Shown piece after piece: positions 9,174 to 18,792 of a stretch of 64,000 bases of DNA. Origin of the DNA: Lautropia sp. Lineage in GTDB: Bacteria; Pseudomonadota; Gammaproteobacteria; Burkholderiales; Burkholderiaceae_E. Location of the stretch: the NCBI GenBank assembly GCA_030530775.1, contig JAUMUG010000004.1, positions 243,433 to 307,432 on the forward strand. The letters are read 5' to 3'. The notes under the pieces were generated by a model. That model was not told the DNA's origin, did no database searches, and saw only the letters and a program-made list of their open reading frames with translations. The position numbers and the translations under genes are program-made. Position 1 is the first letter of the stretch. The number at the start of each line of letters is the position of its first letter.

Positions 9174-9779
9174 ATGAACACCACCATTCCCGGCCCCGAC
9201 GGTCGCCCCCGCTGCAGCTGGTGTGCGGCGACCACCGAGTTCTTTCCCTATCACGACACCGAGTGGGGTTTCCCGGTCGCGGATGACCGGCGGCTGTTCG
9301 AGAAATTGAGCTTGGAAGCTTTTCAGTCCGGTTTGAGCTGGCGCATCATTCTGGCCAAACGCGAGGCGTTTCGCGAAGCTTTCTGTCATTTCGATTTCAA
9401 CCGCATCGCCGAATTCGATGGGCGGGATGTCGAGCGGCTGTTGGCCGATCCCGGCATCGTCCGCCATCGCGGCAAGATCGAAGCCGTCATCGACAATGCC
9501 CGGCGGGCCAGGGAGCTGGTGGCCGAAGCCGGCTCGCTGGCGGCCTTCATCTGGCGCTTCGAAGCCGCTCCGGTCACCCGCGACCGGTTTGCCATCCGGT
9601 CGACATCACCGGAATCGATCGAACTCTCGAAAGCGCTGAAAAAGCGTGGTTGGAAATTCGTCGGTCCCACCACCGCCTATGCTTTCATGCAGGCGATGGG
9701 ATTGGTCAACGATCATGCCGAAGCCTGCGTCATTCGCGCCGAGGTCGAAAAAGCCCGCCGGACTTTTGTTCGACCATGA
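9174..9779 (+). CDS. tag: DNA-3-methyladenine glycosylase I
   Basis: A 201-residue Tag family base-excision enzyme that removes 3-methyladenine from alkylated DNA. The N-terminal RCSWC...YHDTEWG and the C-terminal NDHAEAC carry the Cys and His residues of the Tag zinc snap (Cys14 or 17, His27, and the His and Cys of the last motif). The middle part holds LSLEAFQSGLSW and the helix-hairpin-helix region. The ATG at 9174 is preceded by GGAGA. Length agrees with the family (about 190 residues). Confidence 0.95.
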   Translation: MNTTIPGPDGRPRCSWCAATTEFFPYHDTEWGFPVADDRRLFEKLSLEAFQSGLSWRIILAKREAFREAFCHFDFNRIAEFDGRDVERLLADPGIVRHRGKIEAVIDNARRARELVAEAGSLAAFIWRFEAAPVTRDRFAIRSTSPESIELSKALKKRGWKFVGPTTAYAFMQAMGLVNDHAEACVIRAEVEKARRTFVRP

Positions 9780-9939
9780 TCGGCAGGAGTTCTCTCCAAG
9801 GCCTTTCCGTTTGAAAAAATTCTGCTGAAAAATGGGTTCGCTTCCAACGCTTCGCACCTCATCGGATACATGTGTCCATGCTCCGCCAGTCAGGACATCC
9901 GTCGCATCCGAAGTGTGATCGCACTCATCCGGAGGAAAC

Positions 9940-10641
9940 ATGAAAACACTCGGTTTGATTGGCGGCATGAGTTGGGAATCCACCATGCCCTATTACCGCC
10001 GGATCAACGAAACCGTCAAACAGCGCCTGGGCGGTCTGCATTCGGCCAGGCTGCTACTGTACAGCGTGGATTTTCAGGACATCGAGCGGCTGCAACATGC
10101 GGGACGCTGGGATGAAGCCGGCGATATGCTCGCGGATGCCGCCCGCCGTCTGCAGCGCGGTGGCGCGGAGAGCTTGGTTTTGTGCACCAATACCATGCAC
10201 AAAGTGGCGTCTCGGATCGAGGCGGCGGTCGATATTCCACTGCTGCACATCGCCGATCCGACCGCCGAAGCGATCAAGGCGGCCGGGCTGCACACCATCG
10301 GTCTGCTCGGCACCCGCTTCACGATGGAGCAGGATTTCTACCGTACCCGGCTGGAAGAAAAGCACGGCCTGCAGGTACGGATCCCCGACGAAGCCGATCG
10401 TGGAACCGTACACCGCATCATCTATGAAGAGCTCTGCCTGGGCCGGATTCACGACGCATCCCGCGCCGCCTATCAGCAGGTGATCCAGCGGCTGATCGAC
10501 GAAGGTGCGCAGGGCGTCATCCTGGGCTGCACCGAAATCGGGCTGCTGATCGAGTCACAGCACGTCACCGTGCCGCTGTTCGACACCGCTTGCCTGCATG
10601 CGGAATACGCAGCGCTATGGGCGCTGTCGGGGCGTGGGTGA
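9940..10641 (+). CDS. Aspartate/glutamate racemase family protein
   Basis: A 233-residue protein of the cofactor-independent amino-acid racemase superfamily, YgeA/RacX-like branch. Both catalytic cysteines are visible: VLCTNTMH near residue 84 and LGCTEIGLL near 196. The N-terminus (GLIGGMSWEST) is typical. A strong ribosome site (GGAGGAAA) precedes the ATG. The amino acid used cannot be read from the sequence; YgeA-type enzymes have broad specificity. It stands alone and is followed by the convergent fabI. Confidence 0.9.
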   Translation: MKTLGLIGGMSWESTMPYYRRINETVKQRLGGLHSARLLLYSVDFQDIERLQHAGRWDEAGDMLADAARRLQRGGAESLVLCTNTMHKVASRIEAAVDIPLLHIADPTAEAIKAAGLHTIGLLGTRFTMEQDFYRTRLEEKHGLQVRIPDEADRGTVHRIIYEELCLGRIHDASRAAYQQVIQRLIDEGAQGVILGCTEIGLLIESQHVTVPLFDTACLHAEYAALWALSGRG

Positions 10642-10740
10642 CAATCGTTGCGTTTGTGTTTCTGCTTTCCGGCGTCGAGCGCCCGGACGAATCCGCTCAA
10701 TCGAGTCGAGATCGATCGGCTCGATGGAGCGGGCAGATGC

Positions 10741-11526
10741 TCAAACTCCGCCCAGCGCGTTCGAGTAGCCGGCATCGACGTAGGTGACGCCGCCGGTGAT
10801 GCCGGAGGCGAGGTCCGACAGCAGGAAGGCCGCGGCGGCGCCGACTTCTTCGATGGTGACGTTGCGGCGCAGCGGTGCGGCGCTTTCAACGGCCGACAGA
10901 ATGCTGGAGAAGCCCTTGATGCCGGCGGCGGCCAGCGTCTTGATCGGACCGGCAGAGATGCCGTTGACGCGAATGCCCTTCGGACCCATCGATTCGGCCA
11001 GGTAGCGGACACTGGCTTCGAGAGAGGCTTTGGCCACGCCCATGGTGTTGTAGTTGGGTACGGCACGCACGGCCCCCAGGTAGCTGAGCGTCACTACGGC
11101 ACCGTTGCGGCCTTCCATCATCGGCAAGGCGGCGCGGGCCAGGCCCACCAGGCTGTAGGCCGAGATGTCGTGGGCCATACGGAAGTTCTCGCGGGTACAA
11201 CCTTCGAGGAAGTCGCCGGCGATGGCTTCGCGCGGGGCGTAGGCGATGGCGTGCACCAGCCCGTCGAATTTGTCCCAGTGATTGCCCAGCTCGGCCATCA
11301 GCGCATCGATCTGGGCATCATCGGCCACGTCACACGGAAACACCAGCTGCGAGTCGAATTCGGCTGCCATTTCGGCGATCCGCTCCTTGAAGCGATCGCT
11401 CTGATAGGTGAAGGCCAGCTCCGCGCCCTGGGCGCGGCATTGCTTGGCGATCCCGTAGGCAATCGAGCGATTGGACAGCAGCCCCAGGATCAGAATGCGC
11501 TTGCCCGCCAAAAAACCTGCTTGCAT
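10741..11526 (-). CDS. fabI: Enoyl-[acyl-carrier-protein] reductase (NADH) FabI
   Basis: A 261-residue short-chain dehydrogenase of the FabI type, which catalyses the last reductive step of each fatty-acid elongation cycle. The N-terminal [20 protein letters not shown] is the FabI nucleotide-binding segment. The catalytic pair appears in [13 protein letters not shown] (Tyr-x6-Lys). The end ([12 protein letters not shown]) is also diagnostic. The ATG at 11526 has GAGG upstream; a longer open frame to 11568 is not needed for family length (262 residues in E. coli). Confidence 0.96.
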   Translation of the reverse strand: MQAGFLAGKRILILGLLSNRSIAYGIAKQCRAQGAELAFTYQSDRFKERIAEMAAEFDSQLVFPCDVADDAQIDALMAELGNHWDKFDGLVHAIAYAPREAIAGDFLEGCTRENFRMAHDISAYSLVGLARAALPMMEGRNGAVVTLSYLGAVRAVPNYNTMGVAKASLEASVRYLAESMGPKGIRVNGISAGPIKTLAAAGIKGFSSILSAVESAAPLRRNVTIEEVGAAAAFLLSDLASGITGGVTYVDAGYSNALGGV

Positions 11527-11610
11527 GGTGTAACCTCGTGGCAAAAAAGAACGGGCCCATTGTCGCATGCGTGGAGCGTCCTACAATGTGTGTTCAAGCT
11601 TCCGATGCCA

Positions 11611-13560
11611 ATGAAACAGTCTTTTCTTGCCTTCGTCAGGGACCGTGCCCGCGTCTGGCGCATTGCTGCGTCGCTGATCGTTGCGCTGAGTGCAACGATT
11701 GCAACCCCGTCCTGGGCTGTCCACGGTATGGCCTGGGGCGGCTCGCCACGCTACGGGGCAGAATTCAGGCACTTCGATTACGTCAACCCCCATGCGCCCA
11801 AGGCAGGTCTGGTCAGTCTGGCTGGCTTTGGCTCCTTCGACAAGCTCAACCCTTTTACGCTGCGGGGCATTTCGGCCGATGGGCTCGGCATGCTGATGTT
11901 CGAGTCGCTGGGGGTCGCCAGTTGGGACGAGCCGTTCAGTGTCTATGGCCTGCTGGCCGAGGACATGGTGCTGGCGCCGGACAGGCTGTCGGTCCTGTTC
12001 AAGCTGCGGGCCGAAGCGCGCTTCAGCAATGGTGATCCGGTACTGGCCGAGGATGTCCGCCACTCTTTTGAACAGATCACCGGCCCCAAGGCGCACCCGC
12101 AGTTCCGACATTACTTCGAGGATATCGCCGGAGTCGAGGTCGTCGATGACCGGATCGTGCGCTTCGATTTCAAACGCCGCAATCCCGAGCTGCATCTGAT
12201 CATCGCCAAGGATCTGCCGATCTTCTCCCGCAAATGGGGTGCAGGCAAGCCGATCGATCAGATCGTGCAGGAGCCGCCGATCACCAGCGGTCCCTATGTG
12301 ATCGACGGTATCGATTTCGGGCGGCGCATCAGCTACAGGCGGCGCGACGACTACTGGGCCGAGGACCTGCCGGTGCGTCGCGGTATGTTCAACTTCAACC
12401 GCATCGTCTACAAATATTTCAAGGACGAAACGGCTCGGCTCGAAGGATTCAAGGCCGGCGAATTCGATTGGCTCTACGAAAATTCCGCGCGCAACTGGGC
12501 GCGGGGTCACACCGGTGTCCGCTATCGCAGTGGCGAACTGCTGCAGCGGGTTTTTCCGCATTCCAATGTCAGCGGCATGCAGGGCTTTGCGCTCAACCAG
12601 CGGCGCAGCCTGTTCAAGGACGTGCGCGTGCGTCGAGCACTGGCGCTGGCTTTCGATTTCGACTGGTTGAACCGGCAGGTGTTCTACGGCCAGTATTCGC
12701 GCACTCGCAGTTATTTCGCCAACAGCATGATGGCAGCCCAAGATGCTCCGGATATGGACGAGGAGCAGTTTCTACGCAGCTTGCGCGCCCCGCTGGAACC
12801 CCACGTGTTCGGTCGGGTGCCCGAGTTGCCGGGCTCGCCCGATGCCGGCAGCCTGCGTGAGAACATGAAGATGGCACAACATCTGCTCGAAGAGGCCGGT
12901 TGGCGTGTTGGCAATGACGGCCAGCTGCGCAATGCCGAAGGCAGGCGTTTCAGCTTCGAGCTGCTCAGCTATTCGGCCGCCCTCGAGCGGGTTGCTTCGC
13001 CCTGGGTGCACAATCTGGCTCGGTTGGGGATTCAGGTGCGCTTGCGCACGGTCGATCCGGCGCTCTATCAAAAGCGCATGCACGGTTTCGATTTCGATGT
13101 CACGGTGGCGACCTATCCGATGAGCAGTACGCCCGGCAACGAACTGCGGCTGATGCTGGGTTCGGCCGCGGTCGATCAGCAGGGCTCCAGAAACTATGCC
13201 GGCGTGACCGATCCGGCGGTCGACGAGATCATCGACCGGATCGTGGGTTCGGAAAGCCGTGAGGAACTGCAGCTGGCCACCCGCGCGTTGGACCGGGTGC
13301 TGCGTCATGGCTGGTACATGGTGCCGCAGTATCACATCAGCAGCCATCGGGTGGCTTTCGATTACCGGTTGCGTCATCCTCCGGTGCTGCCGCTTTTCTA
13401 TGATGCGCAGGAGTGGATGCTGCATACGTGGTGGTTCGACGCCGGTGCCACGCCGCTGCGGCCGGCCGACGCGCTGCCCGAATCCACCGGCTCGCTGGCA
13501 GAGGCTCCGGTCTCGCCGGCGGCGTCGTCTTCATCCGAAGCGGGAGCCAACAAGCCATGA
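11611..13560 (+). CDS. yejA: Peptide ABC transporter substrate-binding protein, YejA-like
   Basis: An approximately 649-residue extracellular solute-binding protein of family 5. A Sec signal peptide ends near TPSWA (about residue 31). The segment RHFDYVNPHAPKAG followed by FGSFDKLNPFTLRG is characteristic of the YejA branch, which binds microcin C-like and other oligopeptides for import. ATG codons lie at 11605 and 11611; neither has a good ribosome site. The frame stays open far upstream, but that part is antisense to fabI and rejected. The stop overlaps the yejB start (ATGA), so the four yej genes form one operon. Confidence 0.93.
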   Translation: MKQSFLAFVRDRARVWRIAASLIVALSATIATPSWAVHGMAWGGSPRYGAEFRHFDYVNPHAPKAGLVSLAGFGSFDKLNPFTLRGISADGLGMLMFESLGVASWDEPFSVYGLLAEDMVLAPDRLSVLFKLRAEARFSNGDPVLAEDVRHSFEQITGPKAHPQFRHYFEDIAGVEVVDDRIVRFDFKRRNPELHLIIAKDLPIFSRKWGAGKPIDQIVQEPPITSGPYVIDGIDFGRRISYRRRDDYWAEDLPVRRGMFNFNRIVYKYFKDETARLEGFKAGEFDWLYENSARNWARGHTGVRYRSGELLQRVFPHSNVSGMQGFALNQRRSLFKDVRVRRALALAFDFDWLNRQVFYGQYSRTRSYFANSMMAAQDAPDMDEEQFLRSLRAPLEPHVFGRVPELPGSPDAGSLRENMKMAQHLLEEAGWRVGNDGQLRNAEGRRFSFELLSYSAALERVASPWVHNLARLGIQVRLRTVDPALYQKRMHGFDFDVTVATYPMSSTPGNELRLMLGSAAVDQQGSRNYAGVTDPAVDEIIDRIVGSESREELQLATRALDRVLRHGWYMVPQYHISSHRVAFDYRLRHPPVLPLFYDAQEWMLHTWWFDAGATPLRPADALPESTGSLAEAPVSPAASSSSEAGANKP

Positions 13561-14600
13561 CCGCCTACATTCTCCGTCGTCTGCTGCTGATGGTGCCCAC
13601 GCTGTTGGGCATTCTGCTCGTCAGTTTCATCGTCATCCAGTTCGTCCCCGGCGGGCCGGTCGAGCAGATGGTGCAGGAACTGAGTGGTGCCGGGCAGGGG
13701 GCCGAGGTCGGTTCGGGCGGCTATCGCGGTCGGCAGGGAGTCGATCCCGAGCAGCTCGAGGAGATCAAGGCGCTCTATGGTTTCGACAAGCCGGCACCGG
13801 TGCGTTTTTTCGAGATGATCGGCCGTTACCTCACATTCGATCTAGGCACCAGCTACCGCTACCAGAAATCGGTCTGGTCGCTGATCGTCGAAAAGCTCCC
13901 CGTCTCGATCAGTCTGGGGGTCTGGAGTTTCCTGATCGTCTACCTGGTGTCGATTCCGCTAGGGGTGGCCAAAGCGGTACGCGAAGGCAGTCGTTTCGAC
14001 CTGTGGAGCACCACGATCATTTTGATCGCCTATGCGATTCCAGGCTTCGTGCTCGGGGTGGCGCTGCTCGTACTGTTCGGCGGCGGTTCCTTTCTGTCGT
14101 GGTTTCCACTGCGTGGGCTGACTTCGGACGACTGGGAATCCTTGAGTCTGTTCGGCAAGGTGATGGATTATTTCTGGCACCTGGTGCTGCCGCTGACCTG
14201 TCTGGTGGCGGGCTCCTTTGCCGTCACCACGATGCTGACCAAGAACGTGATGCTCGAGGAAATCCGTCGCAACTATGTGATGACGGCGCGGGCCAAGGGA
14301 CTGAGCGAATCACGAGTGCTCTACCGCCACGTGCTGCGTAATGCGCTGATCCCGCTGGTGACGGGGTTTCCGGCTGCCTTCGTCGGCGCTTTCTTCGCCG
14401 GCTCGCTGCTGATCGAAACGTTGTTCTCGCTCGATGGACTGGGGCTGCTGTCCTATGAGTCGGTCATCAAGCGGGATTATCCGGTGGTGTTGGGCATGCT
14501 CTATCTGTTCTCGCTGATCGGGCTGTTGACCCGGCTGCTGACGGATGTGGCCTACACCTGGGTCGATCCCCGGGTGAAGTTCTCGGATCACGGACGATGA
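13557..14600 (+). CDS. yejB: ABC transporter permease, YejB-like
   Basis: A 347-residue inner-membrane permease of the DppB/OppB type. It starts with the typical YILRRLLLMVPTLLGILLVSFIVIQ helix, followed by a periplasmic insert and the binding-protein-dependent transport domain with the EAA loop RAKGLSESRVLYRHVLRNAL near residues 245-264. It pairs with YejE to form the membrane channel. Its ATG overlaps the yejA stop. Confidence 0.94.
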   Translation: MTAYILRRLLLMVPTLLGILLVSFIVIQFVPGGPVEQMVQELSGAGQGAEVGSGGYRGRQGVDPEQLEEIKALYGFDKPAPVRFFEMIGRYLTFDLGTSYRYQKSVWSLIVEKLPVSISLGVWSFLIVYLVSIPLGVAKAVREGSRFDLWSTTIILIAYAIPGFVLGVALLVLFGGGSFLSWFPLRGLTSDDWESLSLFGKVMDYFWHLVLPLTCLVAGSFAVTTMLTKNVMLEEIRRNYVMTARAKGLSESRVLYRHVLRNALIPLVTGFPAAFVGAFFAGSLLIETLFSLDGLGLLSYESVIKRDYPVVLGMLYLFSLIGLLTRLLTDVAYTWVDPRVKFSDHGR

Positions 14601-14607
14601 GGCTGCG

Positions 14608-15783
14608 ATGAGTTTGATGGATTCGACCTCACCCACCCCCACGATGGCAGCCGATGCCGCCGTGCCGGCAGCCGACGCGGTGGCCGCTTCGCCGCCGCCG
14701 GGTTCGCCTTTTCCCCGTGCGACGGCGGTACACACCAGTGTGCGCGATCTGCCGTTGCCGCCTCGCTCGGCTTCGCCGGCACGGCGTGCCTGGCAGCGTT
14801 TCAGGTGCCATCGGCGCGGCTACTGGAGCCTGTGGATCTTCGCGAGTCTGTTCGCGATCTCGCTGTTTGCCGGCATGCTGTCCAACGATCGGCCGCTGAT
14901 GGTGCGCTATCAGGGGCAATGGTATGTACCGCTGTTGCACGATTATCCCGAGACCACCTTCGGTGGGGATTTTCATGCGCCGACCGATTATCACGATCCC
15001 TTCATCATCGAGCAGTTCGAGCGGGCGGGGAACTGGGCGCTGTGGCCACTCAACCGCTATGATTTCGACACGCTGAACTATTACGCCGGGCACCCGAATC
15101 CCGGGCCACCCTCGACGGAGAACGTGCTGGGCACCGATGACCGGGGCCGGGATGTGTTGGCGCGGCTGCTCTATGGGTTCCGGCTGTCGGTGCTGTTCGG
15201 GTTGGGGCTGACTGCCATCGGCCTGCTGATCGGTGTCGTGATGGGGGCGATCCAGGGCTATTTTGCCGGCCGTATCGACCTGACGCTGCAGAGACTGATC
15301 GAAATCTGGTCGGCGATCCCCGAGCTTTATCTGCTGCTGATTCTGGCTTCGATGTTCGAGCCGAGTATCTGGATCCTGCTGTTCATCCTGTCGTTGTTCG
15401 GCTGGATGGGATTGTCGGACTATGTCCGTGCCGAATTCCTGCGCAATCGTCAGCTCGAATATGTGCAGGCGGCCAAGGCGTTGGGCATGCCGGCCCGTAC
15501 CATTATCATCCGCCATATCCTGCCCAATTCGCTGACTTCGGTCATCGCCTTTCTGCCGTTCCGCATGAGTGCGGCAATCGTGGCGCTGACCAGTCTCGAC
15601 TTTCTGGGTCTGGGGGTTTCGGCTTCCAGTCCCAGCCTAGGTGAACTGCTGGCGCAGGGCAAGGCCAATCTGGATGCCTGGTGGATTTCATTGCCGACTT
15701 TCACGGTGCTGGTCGGTACCCTGATGTTGTTGATTTTCATAGGAGAGGCGCTGCGCGATGCACTCGACCCCCGCAAGCGCTGA
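14608..15783 (+). CDS. yejE: ABC transporter permease, YejE-like
   Basis: A 391-residue permease of the DppC/OppC type and second channel subunit of the yej importer. An unusually long Ala/Pro-rich cytoplasmic N-terminus (about 65 residues) precedes the first helix (LWIFASLFAISLFAGML). The EAA loop AAKALGMPARTIIIRHILPN lies near residue 287. The segment VLGTDDRGRDVLARLLYGFR is a family hallmark. It lies 7 bases after yejB, and yejF starts inside its last codons. Confidence 0.94.
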   Translation: MSLMDSTSPTPTMAADAAVPAADAVAASPPPGSPFPRATAVHTSVRDLPLPPRSASPARRAWQRFRCHRRGYWSLWIFASLFAISLFAGMLSNDRPLMVRYQGQWYVPLLHDYPETTFGGDFHAPTDYHDPFIIEQFERAGNWALWPLNRYDFDTLNYYAGHPNPGPPSTENVLGTDDRGRDVLARLLYGFRLSVLFGLGLTAIGLLIGVVMGAIQGYFAGRIDLTLQRLIEIWSAIPELYLLLILASMFEPSIWILLFILSLFGWMGLSDYVRAEFLRNRQLEYVQAAKALGMPARTIIIRHILPNSLTSVIAFLPFRMSAAIVALTSLDFLGLGVSASSPSLGELLAQGKANLDAWWISLPTFTVLVGTLMLLIFIGEALRDALDPRKR

Positions 15784-17593
15784 TGCAGGTGGACCGCTGC
15801 TGCGGGTCCGCGAGCTGAGTATCGGCTTTGCCGAGACGGCAGATACCGAGCACCTTCAGCTGGTTGTCAGCGATGTCAGTTTCCATGTGGGCTGTGGCGA
15901 ACGCGTGGCGCTTGTCGGAGAATCCGGCTCGGGCAAGACGCTCACGGCCCATGCCATCATGCGTCTGACCGAATCGGCGCAGTATGGCGGCATCATCGAC
16001 TTCGATGGCCATGACATGCTGCGCACCTCCGAAAGCACGTTGCGTCAGCTGCGAGGGCAGCAGATCGGCATGATCTTTCAGGAGCCGATGTCGGCGCTGA
16101 ACCCGCTCTATACGATTGGCGACCAGATTGCCGAAGTGATGGAACGGCACGAGGGGCTGAGCCGTGCGCAGGCGCTCGAGCGGGCCATCGAACTGCTGCG
16201 GCTGACCCGTATCAGCGAACCCGAACGACGGGCCTCGGCCTTTCCGCATCAGCTCTCGGGCGGGCAGCGCCAGCGGGCGCTGATCGCCATGGCATTGGCC
16301 TGCAAGCCCCGGTTGCTGATTGCGGACGAGCCGACCACCGCGCTGGACGTGACGGTGCAGGCCAGCATCATGAAGCTGCTGGGGGAGCTGCAGGCCGAAT
16401 TCGGTATGGCGGTGCTGTTGATCAGTCATGACTTGCCGCTGGTGCGTGCCTTCGCCGAACGGGTGGTGGTGATGCGCCACGGCCGTGTGGTCGAGCAGGG
16501 GCCGGTCGAGGAGGTCTTCGATTCTCCCACGGATCAATACACCCGACAGCTGCTGGCGGCCCATCCGCACCGAATGGTGCGACCCGAATCCGAGGTGTTG
16601 GACGAAGCGTTGGCCGGAGGCGGTGGCGACGGCTTAGAGCACCTGAAGCGTGTCGGGGGCAATGCCTACGAAGTAGGTGACGGTGTGGCTGACCGGGCGG
16701 GAGAGGGCGGCATGGACGCAGGGGCCGAGAATGGCGCTGCGGGTTCGACGGATGCCACTCTGCCCGTCACCGCCGAGCCGGGGCGCCCATCGCTCGGCCA
16801 TTCGGCGCTGGTGGCCAAGGATGTCAGCTGCACCTTCGTCAGCGCCAAGGGCTGGTTCTCCAAACATCGCTTCGAGGCGCTGAAGCAAATCAGTCTGTCG
16901 CTGCCGGCCGGCACCACGCTCGGCGTGGTCGGCGAATCCGGCTCGGGCAAGACTACGCTGGCGCTGGCGTTGATCCGGCTGGCCGCCGGTGAAACCAGGG
17001 GTGAAATCGAGATCAACGGCCGTCGCATCGACACACTGTCGGAGCGTGAATTGCGTGGCCAGCGGATCGGTTTCCAGATGGTGTTCCAGGACCCCTTCAA
17101 CTCTTTGTCGCCGCGCATGAGCATCGCACGGATCGTCGGCGAAGGGCTGCACTTGCATCACCCACACATGACGCCATCCGAGCACCGGATGAAGGTGCTG
17201 GCGGCGCTGCAGGACGTGGGGTTGGATGCCAATCAGGTACTGCACCGCTATCCGCACGAGCTGTCCGGCGGCCAGCGTCAGCGCGTGGCCATCGCCCGTG
17301 CGTTGGTGCTCAAGCCCAAGCTGCTGGTGCTGGATGAACCCACGTCGGCGCTGGACTTGACGGTGCAGCTGCAGGTGCTGAAGTTGTTGGTATCGCTGCA
17401 GGACAAGTATGGACTCAGTTATTTGTTGATCACGCACGACATGGGCGTGATCCGCGCGATGGCACACCGGTTGTTGGTGATGAAGGATGGTGAAGTGGTC
17501 GAACAGGGCCGCGTCGAAGAAGTCTTCATGGCACCGGCCTCGCCTTATACGCAGGAACTGCTGGCCGCGTCTGCTTGGCGCGAAGCGATTTGA
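15758..17593 (+). CDS. yejF: ABC transporter ATP-binding protein with two ATPase domains, YejF-like
   Basis: A 611-residue fused ATPase with two nucleotide-binding domains, as in YejF. Domain 1 has Walker A GESGSGKT near residue 53, the signature [15 protein letters not shown] near 167 and Walker [14 protein letters not shown]. Domain 2 has [17 protein letters not shown] near 390, [17 protein letters not shown] and [15 protein letters not shown]. The linker between the domains (about residues 275-340) is longer and lower in complexity than usual. It starts 26 bases before the yejE stop. Confidence 0.95.
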   Translation: MHSTPASADAGGPLLRVRELSIGFAETADTEHLQLVVSDVSFHVGCGERVALVGESGSGKTLTAHAIMRLTESAQYGGIIDFDGHDMLRTSESTLRQLRGQQIGMIFQEPMSALNPLYTIGDQIAEVMERHEGLSRAQALERAIELLRLTRISEPERRASAFPHQLSGGQRQRALIAMALACKPRLLIADEPTTALDVTVQASIMKLLGELQAEFGMAVLLISHDLPLVRAFAERVVVMRHGRVVEQGPVEEVFDSPTDQYTRQLLAAHPHRMVRPESEVLDEALAGGGGDGLEHLKRVGGNAYEVGDGVADRAGEGGMDAGAENGAAGSTDATLPVTAEPGRPSLGHSALVAKDVSCTFVSAKGWFSKHRFEALKQISLSLPAGTTLGVVGESGSGKTTLALALIRLAAGETRGEIEINGRRIDTLSERELRGQRIGFQMVFQDPFNSLSPRMSIARIVGEGLHLHHPHMTPSEHRMKVLAALQDVGLDANQVLHRYPHELSGGQRQRVAIARALVLKPKLLVLDEPTSALDLTVQLQVLKLLVSLQDKYGLSYLLITHDMGVIRAMAHRLLVMKDGEVVEQGRVEEVFMAPASPYTQELLAASAWREAI

Positions 17594-17650
17594 GGCAGCT
17601 CGAGGCCACAGTGCGTCATGATGGCATCCGCGCACTGAGATGATTCTGGT

Positions 17651-17675
17651 GCAGTGCAGTGCAGTGCAGTGCGGT
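17651..17675 (+). repeat. Pentanucleotide tandem repeat (GCAGT, about five copies)
   Basis: Four perfect copies of GCAGT and a fifth with one change lie in the gap between yejF and the next gene. They lie about 200 bases before the next start codon and in no coding frame, so phase-variable translation is not indicated. Confidence 0.8.
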
Positions 17676-17876
17676 GTGGATCGGTTCAGTCCGGTGCGGT
17701 GTGTCGCGTTTCTGGCCCTGTCCCGTTCAGCCCGTCTCGGTCCAGTCCCGTTCCACGTGATGGAGCCGCGTCGTCGGTTCCGCCGACCCAAGGAACGGGG
17801 AAGGGTATTTCGACGGTCTGGCGAGTGTCGGGCATCATGGGGCCATGTGTCGGCCATTTCCCGGAGGTGACGAGCC

Positions 17877-18713
17877 ATGAGCGTTCAGGAAGACGACAGA
17901 AAGGCCTTCATCGATCAGCTGCGGATCATGGGGAAGCTGGGGCGGGGAGCGGCAGTCGATCGTGTGCTGGAAGCTTTCCGACAGGTTCCGCGTGAACGTT
18001 TCGTCGGTCCCGGTCCCTGGATACTGCATGCTCCTCATGCGGGTCGTGCGTCCATCGTGACGCCTGACGACGACCCCAGGCATCTTTACCAGTGTGTGCT
18101 GATCGTTCTGGACGAGATAGCGGGCATCAATATCGGTGAGCCGTCGCTGTGGGCAAAAATGTTCGTGAAGCTGAACATCCATGATGGCTGCTCGGTGCTG
18201 CAGATCGGCGCCGGTACGGGCTATTACACGGCGATCCTTGCCCGATTGGTGGGCTCCGGCAGAGTGCTGGCCTTCGAAGCTGAAAAGCATCTGGCCGACA
18301 TGGCGGCCAGAAATCTCGCGTGCATCGGAAATGTGGAACTTCGTCATGGAAATGGCGCCACCGATCTGATGCCGCAGGATGGGGCCTTCGACCTGATCGT
18401 GGCTTTCGCCGGCGTGACCCATCCGGTCGGGGTATGGTGCAAACACCTGTTGCCGACGGGACGGATGCTGTTGCCGGTGACGGGTTTGCTGGGCTGGGGC
18501 GCGATGGTGCTGCTGGAAAACGCCGATCCGGTCATGGAAGCGTCGACGCTGGGCGCCTGCGGCTTCTATCCCTGTCAGGGCGCACGCGATGATGACCTGG
18601 CCGCTCGGATCGACGGGATGTGGCTGGACAGACGTCGAACGGAAGGCCACCATCTTCAACTGAGGATGGAAGGGGATGAAACACGCTATCTGATCGACGG
18701 GCAGGTGTTTTAG
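17877..18713 (+). CDS. Protein-L-isoaspartate O-methyltransferase-like protein (divergent)
   Basis: A 278-residue protein with a class I methyltransferase fold of the PCMT type. The SAM motif I is VLQIGAGTGYYTAILARLVG near residues 105-124, followed by GRVLAFEAEKHLADMAARNL and HGNGATDLMP. The N-terminal RVLEAFRQVPRERFVGPG is typical of isoaspartyl methyltransferases. However, the catalytic loop normally reading like TISQP before the conserved helix is not present; the segment is HLYQCVLIVLDEI followed by INIGEPSLWAKM. Repair of isoaspartyl residues is therefore not assured. A strong GGAGGTGA site precedes the ATG. The promoter is not evident. Confidence 0.75.
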   Translation: MSVQEDDRKAFIDQLRIMGKLGRGAAVDRVLEAFRQVPRERFVGPGPWILHAPHAGRASIVTPDDDPRHLYQCVLIVLDEIAGINIGEPSLWAKMFVKLNIHDGCSVLQIGAGTGYYTAILARLVGSGRVLAFEAEKHLADMAARNLACIGNVELRHGNGATDLMPQDGAFDLIVAFAGVTHPVGVWCKHLLPTGRMLLPVTGLLGWGAMVLLENADPVMEASTLGACGFYPCQGARDDDLAARIDGMWLDRRRTEGHHLQLRMEGDETRYLIDGQVF

Positions 18714-18792
18714 GCGTTGAAACGTGCATCGGACAGGGCATTCTCTCGCCGGATACCGTCGATCTGGCCGGAGTCGGACTGCGTCTCGGCTT

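Noticed and set aside
10648..11604. Long plus-strand open frame upstream of and in frame with yejA
   Set aside because: It is antisense to fabI over its whole useful length and does not resemble a protein family; YejA begins at its signal peptide near 11611.
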